From assembly GCA_009783025.1 (NCBI GenBank), contig WRHY01000012.1:1-15571 (forward strand): 15,571 bases of DNA. Reading direction: 5' to 3'. The notes beneath the pieces are model-generated. The model ran no database searches, was not told the DNA's origin, and saw only the letters and a program-made list of their open reading frames with translations. The stretch's first letter is position 1. Each line of letters starts with the position of its first letter. Positions 1 to 6,725 of this stretch are shown piece after piece. Source of the stretch: Desulfovibrionaceae bacterium. Its GTDB lineage: Bacteria; Desulfobacterota; Desulfovibrionia; Desulfovibrionales; Desulfovibrionaceae. The translations under genes were made by a program, and so were the position numbers.

Positions 1-1
1 C

Positions 2-199
2 AACTCCTCGGTGGTCGCTTCCATTGCCACGGCCGCGGAGGAACAGAGCTCCACCTCGGAAGAGATCAACCACGCCATTGAGGAAATCAACACTATTGTC
101 AAGGATACCGCCAGTGGCATGGTGCAGGCCTCTGCCGCCGTGCAGGAACTGTCCAAGATGGCGCAGGAGTTGAATAGGGTGATGGAAGGGTTAAAGTGA
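2..199 (+). CDS. Methyl-accepting chemotaxis protein, C-terminal fragment
   Basis: The reading frame is open from the left window edge, so the gene begins upstream and only the last 65 residues are seen. The fragment carries the motif AAEEQSSTSEEI followed by heptad-patterned helix (INHAIEEINTIV, VQELSKMAQEL). This is typical of the distal part of a chemoreceptor signalling domain, including its second methylation helix. Such receptors are membrane or cytoplasmic coiled-coil proteins that control CheA kinase and are tuned by CheR/CheB at Glu/Gln residues like those here. The ligand-binding part lies outside the window, so the stimulus cannot be guessed. The protein ends in EGLK with no CheR-docking pentapeptide of the NWETF type. 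The family call is safe; the subtype is unknown. Confidence 0.9.
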   Translation, partial: NSSVVASIATAAEEQSSTSEEINHAIEEINTIVKDTASGMVQASAAVQELSKMAQELNRVMEGLK

Positions 200-234
200 A
201 GGCGTAAGGACTGGTTTAGGGACTGAAACTGGTC

Positions 235-274
235 GACCCCTCCCCGCCGGAAGTGCTTCCGGCGGGGAGGGGTC
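235..274. terminator. Perfect 19-bp inverted repeat, probable bidirectional terminator
   Basis: Positions 235-253 and 256-274 are exact reverse complements separated by TG, giving a very stable GC-rich hairpin (core CCCCGCCGGAAG / CTTCCGGCGGGG). It lies 36 bases after the chemoreceptor stop and 14 bases after the argB stop, between two convergent genes, which is where a shared terminator is expected. Neither side has a clear run of T, so it is not a textbook intrinsic terminator. It could instead protect RNA 3' ends or be a dispersed repeat. Confidence 0.6.
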
Positions 275-287
275 AGCGACCTGATTT

Positions 288-1241
288 TCACCTGCCCGTA
301 TATTCGGCCACGGGCGGCGCATCATGGTGCGATGCGCGCGGCCGTCTGCCCACGATTTCCGTGCCGATACCCGCATTGGTAAACAATTCCAGCAAAATGC
401 AGTTTTCTACCCTGCCGTCGATGATCATGGCTTTTTCCACGCCTTCCTGCAGAGCCTCGAGACAGCATTTGACCTTGGGGATCATGCCTCCTTGCAAAGT
501 ACCGTCGGCAAACAGCTCCCAGGTTTCGTCCATGGACAGAGACTCGATAAGCGTGCCCTGTTTATCCAGAATACCGGCCACGTCCGTGAGCAGCAGCAGG
601 CGCTTGGCCTTCAAAGCGGCGGCCACGGCCCCGGCCACGGAGTCCGCGTTGATGTTATAGGTTCCGTTTTCTTCATCAACGCCGGTAGGAGCGATAACCG
701 GAATATAGTCTTCCCGGCTGATCAGATTGAGCAGGCCGGTATCAACGCCCATAACTTCGCCGACCCGGCCAAGGTCAATAATTTCAGCCGGGCGGTTTTC
801 CCCCGCCGCGACCACCATTTCCATCTTGCGCGCCCGAATGAGTTGTCCATCCTTGCCTGAAAGGCCCACGGCCTTGGCTCCGGCCAGGTTGAGCTGGCTG
901 ACGATTTCCTTGTTCACCTTGCCCACCAGAACCATTTCCACCACGTCCATGGTGGCGTCGTCAGTGACTCGCAACCCCTCCCGGAAGGAAGACTCAATGT
1001 TAAGCTGCTTCAACATGTTGCCTATCTGGGGCCCGCCGCCATGCACAATGACGGGCCGGACGCCCACATACTTGAGCAAGGCTACGTTTAAGGCGAAGGA
1101 ACGCTTGAGCGCCTCATCCTTCATGGCATGGCCGCCGTATTTGATGACCACAACCTCACCCCGGAACTGGCGGATATAAGGCAAGCTTTCAATAAGCATA
1201 CGGGCATTGCCCACGTTATGTTCCAAACAGTGTTTTTTCAT
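288..1241 (-). CDS. argB: Acetylglutamate kinase
   Basis: The protein (317 aa) phosphorylates N-acetyl-L-glutamate with ATP, the second step of arginine biosynthesis, in the cytoplasm. Amino-acid-kinase-fold landmarks appear in order: [10 protein letters not shown] with Lys34 (phosphate binding), the glycine loop HGGGPQI at 67-73, the substrate Arg in GLRVTDD (about 91), GLSGKDG at 127-132, and YNINAD near 195-200 with Asn198. A later Lys lies in GGMIPKV (about 256). About 25 residues precede the first strand and the C-terminus contains TNAGIGTEI, features seen in arginine-inhibited enzymes, so feedback inhibition is likely but inferred. The tail after residue 300 is not conserved-looking. 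The ATG at 1241 follows GAGAGGAG on the minus strand. The gene stands alone, divergent from the PerR-type regulator, with its own promoter. Confidence 0.96.
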   Translation of the reverse strand: MKKHCLEHNVGNARMLIESLPYIRQFRGEVVVIKYGGHAMKDEALKRSFALNVALLKYVGVRPVIVHGGGPQIGNMLKQLNIESSFREGLRVTDDATMDVVEMVLVGKVNKEIVSQLNLAGAKAVGLSGKDGQLIRARKMEMVVAAGENRPAEIIDLGRVGEVMGVDTGLLNLISREDYIPVIAPTGVDEENGTYNINADSVAGAVAAALKAKRLLLLTDVAGILDKQGTLIESLSMDETWELFADGTLQGGMIPKVKCCLEALQEGVEKAMIIDGRVENCILLELFTNAGIGTEIVGRRPRASHHDAPPVAEYTGR

Positions 1242-1368
1242 GTTCCTCTCCTCTCATGGCGGAGTAAAAATCTGGCGGCCCGCAACAAACGTTACCCTGT
1301 ATAAAGGAGCCTGCTCCTGTTGGCAATGCGTCATCCTTTGCGTGAATAAAATTTGCTACAAGCAAGTA

Positions 1369-1397
1369 AGGATATGATTTTTTAGGTTTAGTGTCAA
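1369..1397 (-). promoter_or_regulatory. Probable sigma70 promoter of argB
   Basis: On the minus strand a perfect -35 TTGACA (1392-1397) is followed after 17 bases by TATCCT (1369-1374, four of six matches to TATAAT). Transcription would start near 1362 and give argB a leader of about 120 nt. The leader contains a small hairpin, AGGAGC/GCTCCT (1305-1318). Spacing and position support the call; no experiment backs it. Confidence 0.6.
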
Positions 1398-1412
1398 AAA
1401 CGCAAACCCCTC

Positions 1413-1441
1413 TTGACTTTTCCCTTTTTTGATAATAAATC
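1413..1441 (+). promoter_or_regulatory. Possible promoter of the perR-like gene
   Basis: TTGACT (1413-1418) is followed after 17 bases by TAAATC (1436-1441), inside the AT-rich stretch 1421-1447 just upstream of the regulator. Fur-family genes are often autoregulated through AT-rich operators overlapping the promoter. The local TGATAATAAATCTTAATAA run could serve, but it is not a clean palindrome. Confidence 0.35.
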
Positions 1442-1468
1442 TTAATAAGGAACCTTTTGGAGCATACT

Positions 1469-1858
1469 ATGTCCCAGACCAGAATGACCCGACAACGGGC
1501 GCTCATCCTTGAAGCTTTGCGTAGCGTGACATCCCATCCCACAGCGGATGAAATTTACGGTATGGTGCGGGCGAAAATGCCCCGCATCAGCTTGGGCACC
1601 GTGTACCGTAATCTTGATTTGTTGACCAACTCCGGGGAAATTCTGTGCCTTGACCGCGCGGGCGCACAAAAACATTTTGACGGCAACCCCAGTCCTCACT
1701 GCCATGTGCGCTGTAAACACTGCGGCCGCATCGGCGACGTATATTCCGCTCCTGATCTTCCTTCATTCAACAATGTCCGGGCCGCGGGTTTCACCATAGA
1801 GTGCCTGGAACTGGAATTCACGGGCGTGTGTGACGCCTGCCGAACCGCTGCCAACTGA
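1469..1858 (+). CDS. perR: Fur-family transcriptional regulator, PerR type
   Basis: This is a 129-aa metal-dependent repressor with an N-terminal winged helix (about 1-70; DNA-reading segment around [13 protein letters not shown]) and a C-terminal dimerisation domain. Two Cys pairs, C82-x2-C85 and C121-x2-C124, form the structural zinc site. Aligned by hand with Bacillus subtilis PerR, the regulatory ligands match: His23 (H37), Asp71 (D85), His77 and His79 (H91, H93) and Asp90 (D104). That set fits a peroxide-sensing Fe/Mn PerR better than an iron-sensing Fur. ATG 1469 is chosen because GGAG lies 6 bases upstream; an in-frame TTG at 1457 is possible but would overlap that site. No peroxide-defence gene is adjacent, so any regulon lies elsewhere. 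The symbol reflects ligand pattern and is less certain than the family. Confidence 0.85.
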   Translation: MSQTRMTRQRALILEALRSVTSHPTADEIYGMVRAKMPRISLGTVYRNLDLLTNSGEILCLDRAGAQKHFDGNPSPHCHVRCKHCGRIGDVYSAPDLPSFNNVRAAGFTIECLELEFTGVCDACRTAAN

Positions 1859-1955
1859 ACTACTGCCCTCACTTGCGGTCTTTTTCCCCAGCCTGGTTTA
1901 CCCGGAGCATTTCCTGCATTATGTATATAGAAAAATATATAATGGAGGAAATGCC

Positions 1956-2120
1956 ATGTTTATCTGGGGCATTCTCTTTTTACTCATAGCGCTCATCGCC
2001 GCGACCTTGGGCTTTGGCACGCTCAGCGGAACAGCGGCTTTAATGGCAAAAATCGTATTTATCCTGGCTGTGGGGCTTTTTATACTGAACCTCATACGCA
2101 CCCGTATAAGCCGCCGGTAG
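1956..2120 (+). CDS. DUF1328 (YtjA-like) small membrane protein
   Basis: This is a 54-residue, very hydrophobic protein beginning [16 protein letters not shown] and containing [11 protein letters not shown], ending in a basic tail (RTRISRR). Length, the opening [11 protein letters not shown] and the GTAA-x3-KIVF pattern match the DUF1328/YtjA family of inner-membrane proteins with two predicted transmembrane helices (about 4-22 and 29-48). Function is unknown in the family. ATG 1956 is preceded by GGAGG seven bases upstream; an earlier ATG at 1951 is in another frame. The gene follows the regulator by 97 bases and ends just before a strong terminator, so it may be read from the regulator's promoter or from the AT-rich region 1920-1943. 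Confidence 0.85.
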   Translation: MFIWGILFLLIALIAATLGFGTLSGTAALMAKIVFILAVGLFILNLIRTRISRR

Positions 2121-2136
2121 CGCCGGGAGTCTTACG

Positions 2137-2169
2137 AGCCGGGACCGCTGTTGCGATCCCGGCTTTTTT
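2137..2169 (+). terminator. Intrinsic terminator after the DUF1328 gene
   Basis: The stem AGCCGGGA (2137-2144) pairs with TCCCGGCT (2157-2164), with an inner CGC/GCG extension closing a TGTT loop. A run of six T (2164-2169) follows. It separates the perR-DUF1328 unit from ftsY. Confidence 0.88.
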
Positions 2170-2235
2170 GCCTTGTTTTTTTCCTGCAAATTTGCTCCAC
2201 TGCACCGGCAACGTCTATTTCCACCGAGGTTAAGC

Positions 2236-3570
2236 ATGGGCTTCTTTACTTCCATTCGCAATCTGTTCCGTGGCGACGCGCAGCCTGATACCGCCGCGCA
2301 AGAGACCGGTGCGGGCAGCGCGCCTTTGGCGGCAGCCTCCTCTTGCGTCCAGGCGGAACTGAGTTCCGAGCAGGAAGCCCTGACCGTGGCTTTGCGTCAG
2401 GCCGAGCCCCGGCTTTCCGCCTGGCTGGCCGTGGTGCTTGAGGGCGTGGAAAAAGCCGACGATCGTTTATGGGCCCGCATCGTGTTTCTGCTGCGTTCCC
2501 TTGAAGCGCCCCCTGCTGAGGTGGATGCTTTTATCGCCAAGTTCCGGCTTTGGCTGGACGATATGGAATACGAACGCCTGGAGGACTTCAAGTCCGAATT
2601 GCAGTACCGCTTGGCGCTGGCCCTGGACTTGGAAGACGAAGAGGACGAACGCAGCCGCCTCATGCTCAAGCTGTCGGAAGGCCTGGCCAAAACCCGCGAG
2701 CAGATTTCCCGGAGTTTGAACGTGCTGTTCGCCAGCGGACGGGCCATTGACGAATCTTTCTGGGAAGAGCTTGAGGAAATTCTGATCATGGCCGACGTGG
2801 GCTTTGAAACAGCCCATGCCTTGACCGAACGCCTGCGCCGCCGGGCCGGAACTGAAGGCATTCACGACGCCGGTGAACTGCGCGAAGCCATGCGCCTTGA
2901 GCTTTTGGATGTCTTCAAGCCGGTACGCCGCATCAGTGTGGTCAACCCGCCCGAAGTGGTGCTCATGATCGGCGTGAACGGCGTGGGCAAAACCACCACC
3001 ATCGCCAAACTGTGCCACCGGGCCGTGCTACAGGGCAAGAAAGTGCTTCTCGTGGCCGGTGATACCTTCCGGGCGGCAGCCATCGAACAGTTGGAGATTT
3101 GGGCCAAGCGCGCGGGCGCGGGTTTTTACGCCAAGGGACACGGGGCCGACCCCGCGGCCGTTGCCTACGAGGCCATCGACCAGGCTGTGACTCAGGGCTA
3201 TGATATGGTCTTTGTGGACACGGCAGGCCGTCTGCACACCAAGGTCAATTTGATGGAAGAACTACAGAAGGTCGCCCGGGTGCTGGGCAAACGCCATCCC
3301 GGAGCGCCGCACCGCACCATTCTGGTGCTGGATGCCACCACCGGCCAGAACGCCCTTTCCCAGGTCAAGCTGTTCAATGAAGCCTGCGGCATTGACGAAC
3401 TGGTGCTGACCAAGCTTGACGGCACGGCCAAAGGCGGTATTGCCGTGGCCGTGGCCATGCAGTACGGCATTCCCATCTCCTTTATCGGCCTGGGCGAAAA
3501 AATGGACGACCTGCGTCCCTTTGATCCGCAGAGTTACGTCTCCGCTTTGCTCGGCCTGGAGCAGGCATAG
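2236..3570 (+). CDS. ftsY: Signal recognition particle receptor FtsY
   Basis: This 444-aa GTPase docks ribosome-SRP complexes to the inner membrane for co-translational insertion. It has a short acidic N-terminal segment, a helical N domain (about 155-230), then the G domain: P-loop GVNGVGKTTT (246-255, Lys252), DTFRAAAIEQL, DTAGRLHT (328-335), TKLDGTAKGG (from 392, guanine specificity) and GLGEKMDDLRPF near the C-terminus. This order and the RAAA motif separate FtsY from Ffh, which would have a methionine-rich M domain. The A domain is much shorter than in E. coli (444 versus about 500 residues). ATG 2236 is preferred because GAGG lies six bases upstream and MGFFTSIRNLF is a plausible amphipathic membrane-contact start; the frame is open 21 codons further upstream. 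The gene appears to be transcribed alone. Confidence 0.96.
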   Translation: MGFFTSIRNLFRGDAQPDTAAQETGAGSAPLAAASSCVQAELSSEQEALTVALRQAEPRLSAWLAVVLEGVEKADDRLWARIVFLLRSLEAPPAEVDAFIAKFRLWLDDMEYERLEDFKSELQYRLALALDLEDEEDERSRLMLKLSEGLAKTREQISRSLNVLFASGRAIDESFWEELEEILIMADVGFETAHALTERLRRRAGTEGIHDAGELREAMRLELLDVFKPVRRISVVNPPEVVLMIGVNGVGKTTTIAKLCHRAVLQGKKVLLVAGDTFRAAAIEQLEIWAKRAGAGFYAKGHGADPAAVAYEAIDQAVTQGYDMVFVDTAGRLHTKVNLMEELQKVARVLGKRHPGAPHRTILVLDATTGQNALSQVKLFNEACGIDELVLTKLDGTAKGGIAVAVAMQYGIPISFIGLGEKMDDLRPFDPQSYVSALLGLEQA

Positions 3571-3581
3571 GGGCTCTTTTA

Positions 3582-3599
3582 GGGCTTGTCCATAAATAA
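3582..3599 (+). repeat. Left terminal inverted repeat of the MITE-like element
   Basis: Reads GGGCTTGTCCATAAATAA. It is the partner of 3773-3790, differing at positions 7 and 16. Confidence 0.75.
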
Positions 3600-3772
3600 A
3601 TGGAACGCGCGGCGAAGACAAGGGAGTGACAATTCCGCAGGATAGCGGAATTGGACGGGGGAGCGGATGCGACCCCGCCCGAAGGGCGAGCCACAGGAGG
3701 TGGCGAGTCAGCTCTTATGGTACTCGACCGGAGCAAAAAACGCTTTTGACGATGTATGCGCCCGCGAAACGC

Positions 3773-3790
3773 TTAGTTATGGATAAGCCC
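3773..3790 (-). repeat. Right terminal inverted repeat of the MITE-like element
   Basis: On the minus strand it reads GGGCTTATCCATAACTAA. It touches the pssA stop codon directly. Confidence 0.75.
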
Positions 3791-4600
3791 TTACTTTTGC
3801 GCCTCAGTTTCAGCCGCATCCTCAGGCGCGTGCCCGGCTGCCTGGGGATGCGCCCGATTGGCGGAAAGCGCCATGCGGGGCAACACCACAAAGGTATACA
3901 CCAGGCCCGAAAGAATATAGCCGAACAGAATCAGAGAACCAAACACCTTGGGATCGGCCACCACCAGAGCGAACAGGGCGATAACAAAAACCATGCTTCT
4001 GAACGGGTGGGCCTTGAAGGCTCCCAGTTCCTTGAACGAGGCGTAGCGGATGCGGCTGACCATAAGGAAGGCGATGCTGGCCGTGCAAACCAGCGCAATA
4101 TGCCCGATACCGTTTTGCAGGAACGCCGGCAGGGAGGGATTAATCAGCACGATACAGGCCAGGGTGCAGCCCGCGGCTGGAATCGGCAGCCCGGTAAAAA
4201 AACGCTTATTGGCGGTGGAAGCGCTCACATTGAAACGGGCCAGACGCAGAGCGCCGCACACGGTAAACAGGAAGGCCACGGCAACGCCCCACATCTTGAA
4301 AGAATACAGGGCATACTGGTGCATCATAAAAGCCGGGGCCACGCCAAAGGCCACCAGATCGGCCAGAGAGTCGTACTGGACGCCGAATTCGCTGGCCGTG
4401 TTGGTCAGGCGGGCCACCTTGCCGTCCAGGGCATCCATGAGCGCGGAAAACAATATGGCCAGAGCGCAGAATTCAAAGCTCGCGGCCGTGCCCTTGGCCG
4501 CGCTGAGTATACCCCAGAAACCCGCGAACAGGCTGGCCGTGGTAAAGAGATTGGGCAGTATATAAACACTTTTGTGCCTGGGTACAGGACGTTCTTGCAT
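3791..4600 (-). CDS. pssA: CDP-diacylglycerol-serine O-phosphatidyltransferase
   Basis: This 269-aa integral membrane enzyme makes phosphatidylserine from CDP-diacylglycerol and L-serine. The CDP-alcohol phosphotransferase signature is complete: D56, then D59-G60-x2-A63-R64-x8-G73-x3-D77-x3-D81 (DGKVARL...EFGVQYDSLAD), the acidic residues binding the catalytic metal pair. Several hydrophobic helices follow (around 85-115, 145-165, 170-240), and a hydrophilic Ala/Glu-rich tail ends TEAQK. Together with N-terminal HKSVYILPNLFT this fits the membrane (type II) PssA rather than the phospholipase-D-like E. coli enzyme. ATG 4600 has GGGAGA upstream. The start lies 34 bases after the psd stop, so the two are one operon. 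The stop codon is also the right target-site duplication of the neighbouring element. Confidence 0.94.
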   Translation of the reverse strand: MQERPVPRHKSVYILPNLFTTASLFAGFWGILSAAKGTAASFEFCALAILFSALMDALDGKVARLTNTASEFGVQYDSLADLVAFGVAPAFMMHQYALYSFKMWGVAVAFLFTVCGALRLARFNVSASTANKRFFTGLPIPAAGCTLACIVLINPSLPAFLQNGIGHIALVCTASIAFLMVSRIRYASFKELGAFKAHPFRSMVFVIALFALVVADPKVFGSLILFGYILSGLVYTFVVLPRMALSANRAHPQAAGHAPEDAAETEAQK

Positions 4601-4634
4601 GGTATTCTCCCATCCCTGACCGATGCGGGCCGGG

Positions 4635-5288
4635 CTACTCCACTCTATCTATTGCTGAAGCCAGAATTGTCTGCCCGGCCAGTACCTTCTGGCCCACGCG
4701 CACCCGCGGCTCATACCCGTCGGGCAAGTACAGATCGACGCGGGAGCCGAACTTGATCATGCCGAAGCGCTCACCCCTGGCCAACGCATCTCCGATATCC
4801 ACGCGGCAGACGATGCGCCGGGCCACAAGACCGGCAATCTGCACCATGCTCCAGAGGCCGCCGTTCGCATCTTCGATCTGGTAGGCGCAACGCTCATTGT
4901 CATAAGAGGCCTTATCCAGGGAGGCGTTAAAAAACTTCCCGGCATGGTAGGCGATATCCGTGACCTTGCCTTGGACCGGGCTGCGGTTCACATGCACGTT
5001 GAAAACATTCATGAACACGCATACGCACAGCCTGGGTTTGCCGGTAAAAGGATCGGACATGGCCGTGATTTTGATGACCTTCCCGTCCGCCGGGCTGACT
5101 GCGATGCCATTGCCCTGCGGGACAACCCGTTCCGGATCCCGAAAAAAATTGCAACTGAAAAGGGTCAGCACAAGAAAGACCAGGGCAAGAACGCCGCTGC
5201 CGAGTATGGCGAAAACTAAAGCGGACAGCGCGCACAAAGCAATGCACGGCGCTCCTTCCGGTGTGATGCCTATTGAGGGCTTGCGCAT
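4635..5288 (-). CDS. psd: Phosphatidylserine decarboxylase (short type)
   Basis: This 217-aa proenzyme turns phosphatidylserine into phosphatidylethanolamine at the membrane. The N-terminal hydrophobic region (about 15-47, ending [10 protein letters not shown]) anchors it. The catalytic core shows SPADGKV with Asp68, FNVHVNRSP with His99, and the self-cleavage site [11 protein letters not shown], where Gly181-Ser182 would be cut and Ser182 become the pyruvoyl group. The resulting beta subunit is about 181 residues and the alpha subunit about 36. The size matches the short PSD-A class, not the roughly 320-residue E. coli form. ATG 5288 is preceded by AAAGG at a spacing of about 8. It is the first gene of the psd-pssA operon, an order that places consecutive pathway enzymes together. 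Confidence 0.95.
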   Translation of the reverse strand: MRKPSIGITPEGAPCIALCALSALVFAILGSGVLALVFLVLTLFSCNFFRDPERVVPQGNGIAVSPADGKVIKITAMSDPFTGKPRLCVCVFMNVFNVHVNRSPVQGKVTDIAYHAGKFFNASLDKASYDNERCAYQIEDANGGLWSMVQIAGLVARRIVCRVDIGDALARGERFGMIKFGSRVDLYLPDGYEPRVRVGQKVLAGQTILASAIDRVE

Positions 5289-5457
5289 GAAAATACCTTT
5301 CTTATACTATGCTATAGTTGTGATTGGCGCGAACAGCTACACTTTTCCAAAGGTGAACGGCTCTGTGGTTTCGCGTTGCAGGCCAGGCGGCTTTCCAGCC
5401 CCCGCCTTTTGCTTGTTCTCTATTACCTGATCAAGGCCTAAAGGAAAAGCCCAAAGC

Positions 5458-6636
5458 ATGGACTCCCTTACCCATCTTGTCGCGGGTGCGCTCATGCCCC
5501 TGGCCTTCAAGCGAACGCCCAAACGGGCGGCCGTGATTGGCTTTGGCATAGCTGTGGGCGAACTGCCGGACATAGATGCTTTTTTCGGCGCCGGGACCGA
5601 GGCGCTGTTGGTGTTCCACAGGGGCGTCACCCATGCCTTGTTCTGGCAGCCCGTGCTGACGCTGCTTGCGGTCATTCCTTTTTACATCTGGCTCCAGTGC
5701 CGCAGAGCCGGGACATATCCGCTGCCCGCGCCGGATTGCCGGACCGGCGACCCTTGCCCGGCCTTTTTTGCCGGAGATCAGGGCATGGGCGCTTTCAGTT
5801 TCGGCCGAATGTATCTTGTGGCCCTGATCGGGGTGGTCATACACCTGTATTTTGACTGGATGACCACCTTCGGGACTATGATTTTCCTGCCTTTTTCCCC
5901 CATGCGCGTAGCCCTGCCCGCCCTTTTTATCGTCGATCCCTTTCTGACCCTGCCGCTGCTGGTTTTGTTCATACTGGCCTTAAAGGCGCCCCCGGACATT
6001 ATCCCGGCCAAAAAGGGGGATAGTACGGGTTTTGCCTTTGTTTCCGCCAGGTCGCAAAAACTGGCCAGAATCGGACTGGCCTGGATACTGCTCTATCCCC
6101 TGCTTTCTCTGGGTGTAAACGCAACGCTGACAGCCCGGCTGACGCCATCTTTTACCGCGCCAGAGGCTCCATCCCGCCTCATTCTGATGACCGAACCCTT
6201 TTCTCCCTTTGTCTGGAAGGCCATTGTGGATGACGGTCCGGCGTACCGTATGAGTGTGCTTTTCCCGCTAGACCATCTCGATCCTCCCGGCAGGGAAAAG
6301 GAACTGATCTTCAGCAAGCCGGATCCGCAACTGTACGACGCCTTGATGCGACAGAACCCCTTGTTCGGCCAATTTCGGGATTTTTCCCCGCTCATGGTGC
6401 AGTTGCAACGCCCGGTGGACCCGATGGTCCAGCTTGACTATAAGGAACCGGTAAGCGAATACGCCTTTGTGGACCTACGCTATATCATATCGCCCGATTC
6501 TCCGGCGCGCTGGTTCGGCAGGACAGAGCCCATCTTCATGCTCGAAGCCAGGGTTAATCCCTCGGGTGCGCTTCTGTCCTATAGATTTTTGCAGCGAGGG
6601 CATGACGAGCACACGCCCTGGACCACCGTTGAGTGA
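5458..6636 (+). CDS. YdjM/DUF457-type membrane protein, putative metal-dependent hydrolase
   Basis: This 392-aa protein has an N-terminal membrane domain and a C-terminal soluble part. The start MDSLTHLVAGAL, then GELPDIDAFF (Glu35, Asp38, Asp40), FHRGVTHAL (His54, His59) and VIHLYFDWMTTFGT (His129, Asp133), match the YdjM/YbcI family of inner-membrane proteins, annotated as metal-dependent hydrolases from their His/Asp ligands. The substrate is unknown. Hydrophobic spans occur near 61-77, 115-132, 150-180 and 203-220. From about residue 235 on, the protein is polar (ILMTEPFSPFVWK..., QLQRPVDPM) and is probably periplasmic. ATG 5458 follows AAGGAA at a rather long 11-base spacing. It stands alone, diverges from psd and converges on the U32 gene. 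No LexA-type CTGT-N8-ACAG box is seen upstream, so SOS control as for E. coli ydjM is not supported. Confidence 0.8.
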   Translation: MDSLTHLVAGALMPLAFKRTPKRAAVIGFGIAVGELPDIDAFFGAGTEALLVFHRGVTHALFWQPVLTLLAVIPFYIWLQCRRAGTYPLPAPDCRTGDPCPAFFAGDQGMGAFSFGRMYLVALIGVVIHLYFDWMTTFGTMIFLPFSPMRVALPALFIVDPFLTLPLLVLFILALKAPPDIIPAKKGDSTGFAFVSARSQKLARIGLAWILLYPLLSLGVNATLTARLTPSFTAPEAPSRLILMTEPFSPFVWKAIVDDGPAYRMSVLFPLDHLDPPGREKELIFSKPDPQLYDALMRQNPLFGQFRDFSPLMVQLQRPVDPMVQLDYKEPVSEYAFVDLRYIISPDSPARWFGRTEPIFMLEARVNPSGALLSYRFLQRGHDEHTPWTTVE

Positions 6637-6707
6637 GTGAATAATCGGGAGCCGCTTGTGACCGCCGGAAGAACACGCCGCCGGGATAGAAAGCGCTGAA
6701 GAGACGC

Positions 6708-6720
6708 GGGGCGGAGCCCC
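6708..6720 (-). terminator. Short GC hairpin downstream of the U32 gene
   Basis: GGGGC and GCCCC pair across a three-base loop, six bases past the U32 stop on the minus strand and inside the 89-bp convergent gap. The following minus-strand bases (GCGTCTCTTC) are only mildly T-rich, so termination is possible but weakly supported. Confidence 0.3.
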
Positions 6721-6725
6721 AATCA

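Larger units (their letters stand above)
3582..3790. mobile_element. MITE-like non-autonomous element with TTA target duplication
   Basis: A 209-bp segment is bounded by 18-bp terminal inverted repeats that match at 16 of 18 positions and is flanked on both sides by TTA (3579-3581 and 3791-3793). There is no transposase. The interior is packed with short hairpins: AATTCCGC/GCGGAATT (3631-3652), CGCCC/GGGCG (3676-3688), GCCAC/GTGGC (3690-3704) and CGAGT/ACTCG (3704-3726). A 39-codon frame (3667-3786) ends inside the right repeat and may be a remnant; it is not claimed as a gene. A TTA duplication fits the TNA target habit of some IS5-family groups, so an IS5-like transposase elsewhere could mobilise it (inference). 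The right-hand TTA doubles as the pssA stop codon. The element fills the whole ftsY-pssA gap, so it may also carry 3'-end signals for these convergent genes. Confidence 0.72.

Noticed and set aside
324..860. 178-codon plus-strand frame opposite argB.
   Set aside because: It is antisense to a fully motif-supported argB and has no recognisable family or ribosome site.
1343..1356. Possible ARG box (TGAATAAAATTTGC) near the argB transcript start.
   Set aside because: Only the left half matches the TGAAT-N4-ATTCA pattern; the right half fails at three of five positions.
3667..3786. 39-codon frame inside the MITE-like element, with GGGGAG upstream, ending in the right inverted repeat.
   Set aside because: It is too short and lies in hairpin-rich DNA. 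It may be a decayed remnant, but nothing shows it is translated.
3626..4756. Long plus-strand open frame (376 codons) across the element and pssA.
   Set aside because: It is antisense to pssA, whose CDP-alcohol transferase signature is complete. The translation is Gly/His/Gln-rich shadow sequence, and it begins inside the mobile element.
5289..5457. LexA box for the ydjM-like gene and a psd promoter in the divergent gap.
   Set aside because: No CTGT-N8-ACAG palindrome was found. TATA-like strings (TATACT, TATAGC) exist on both strands but lack convincing -35 partners at proper spacing.
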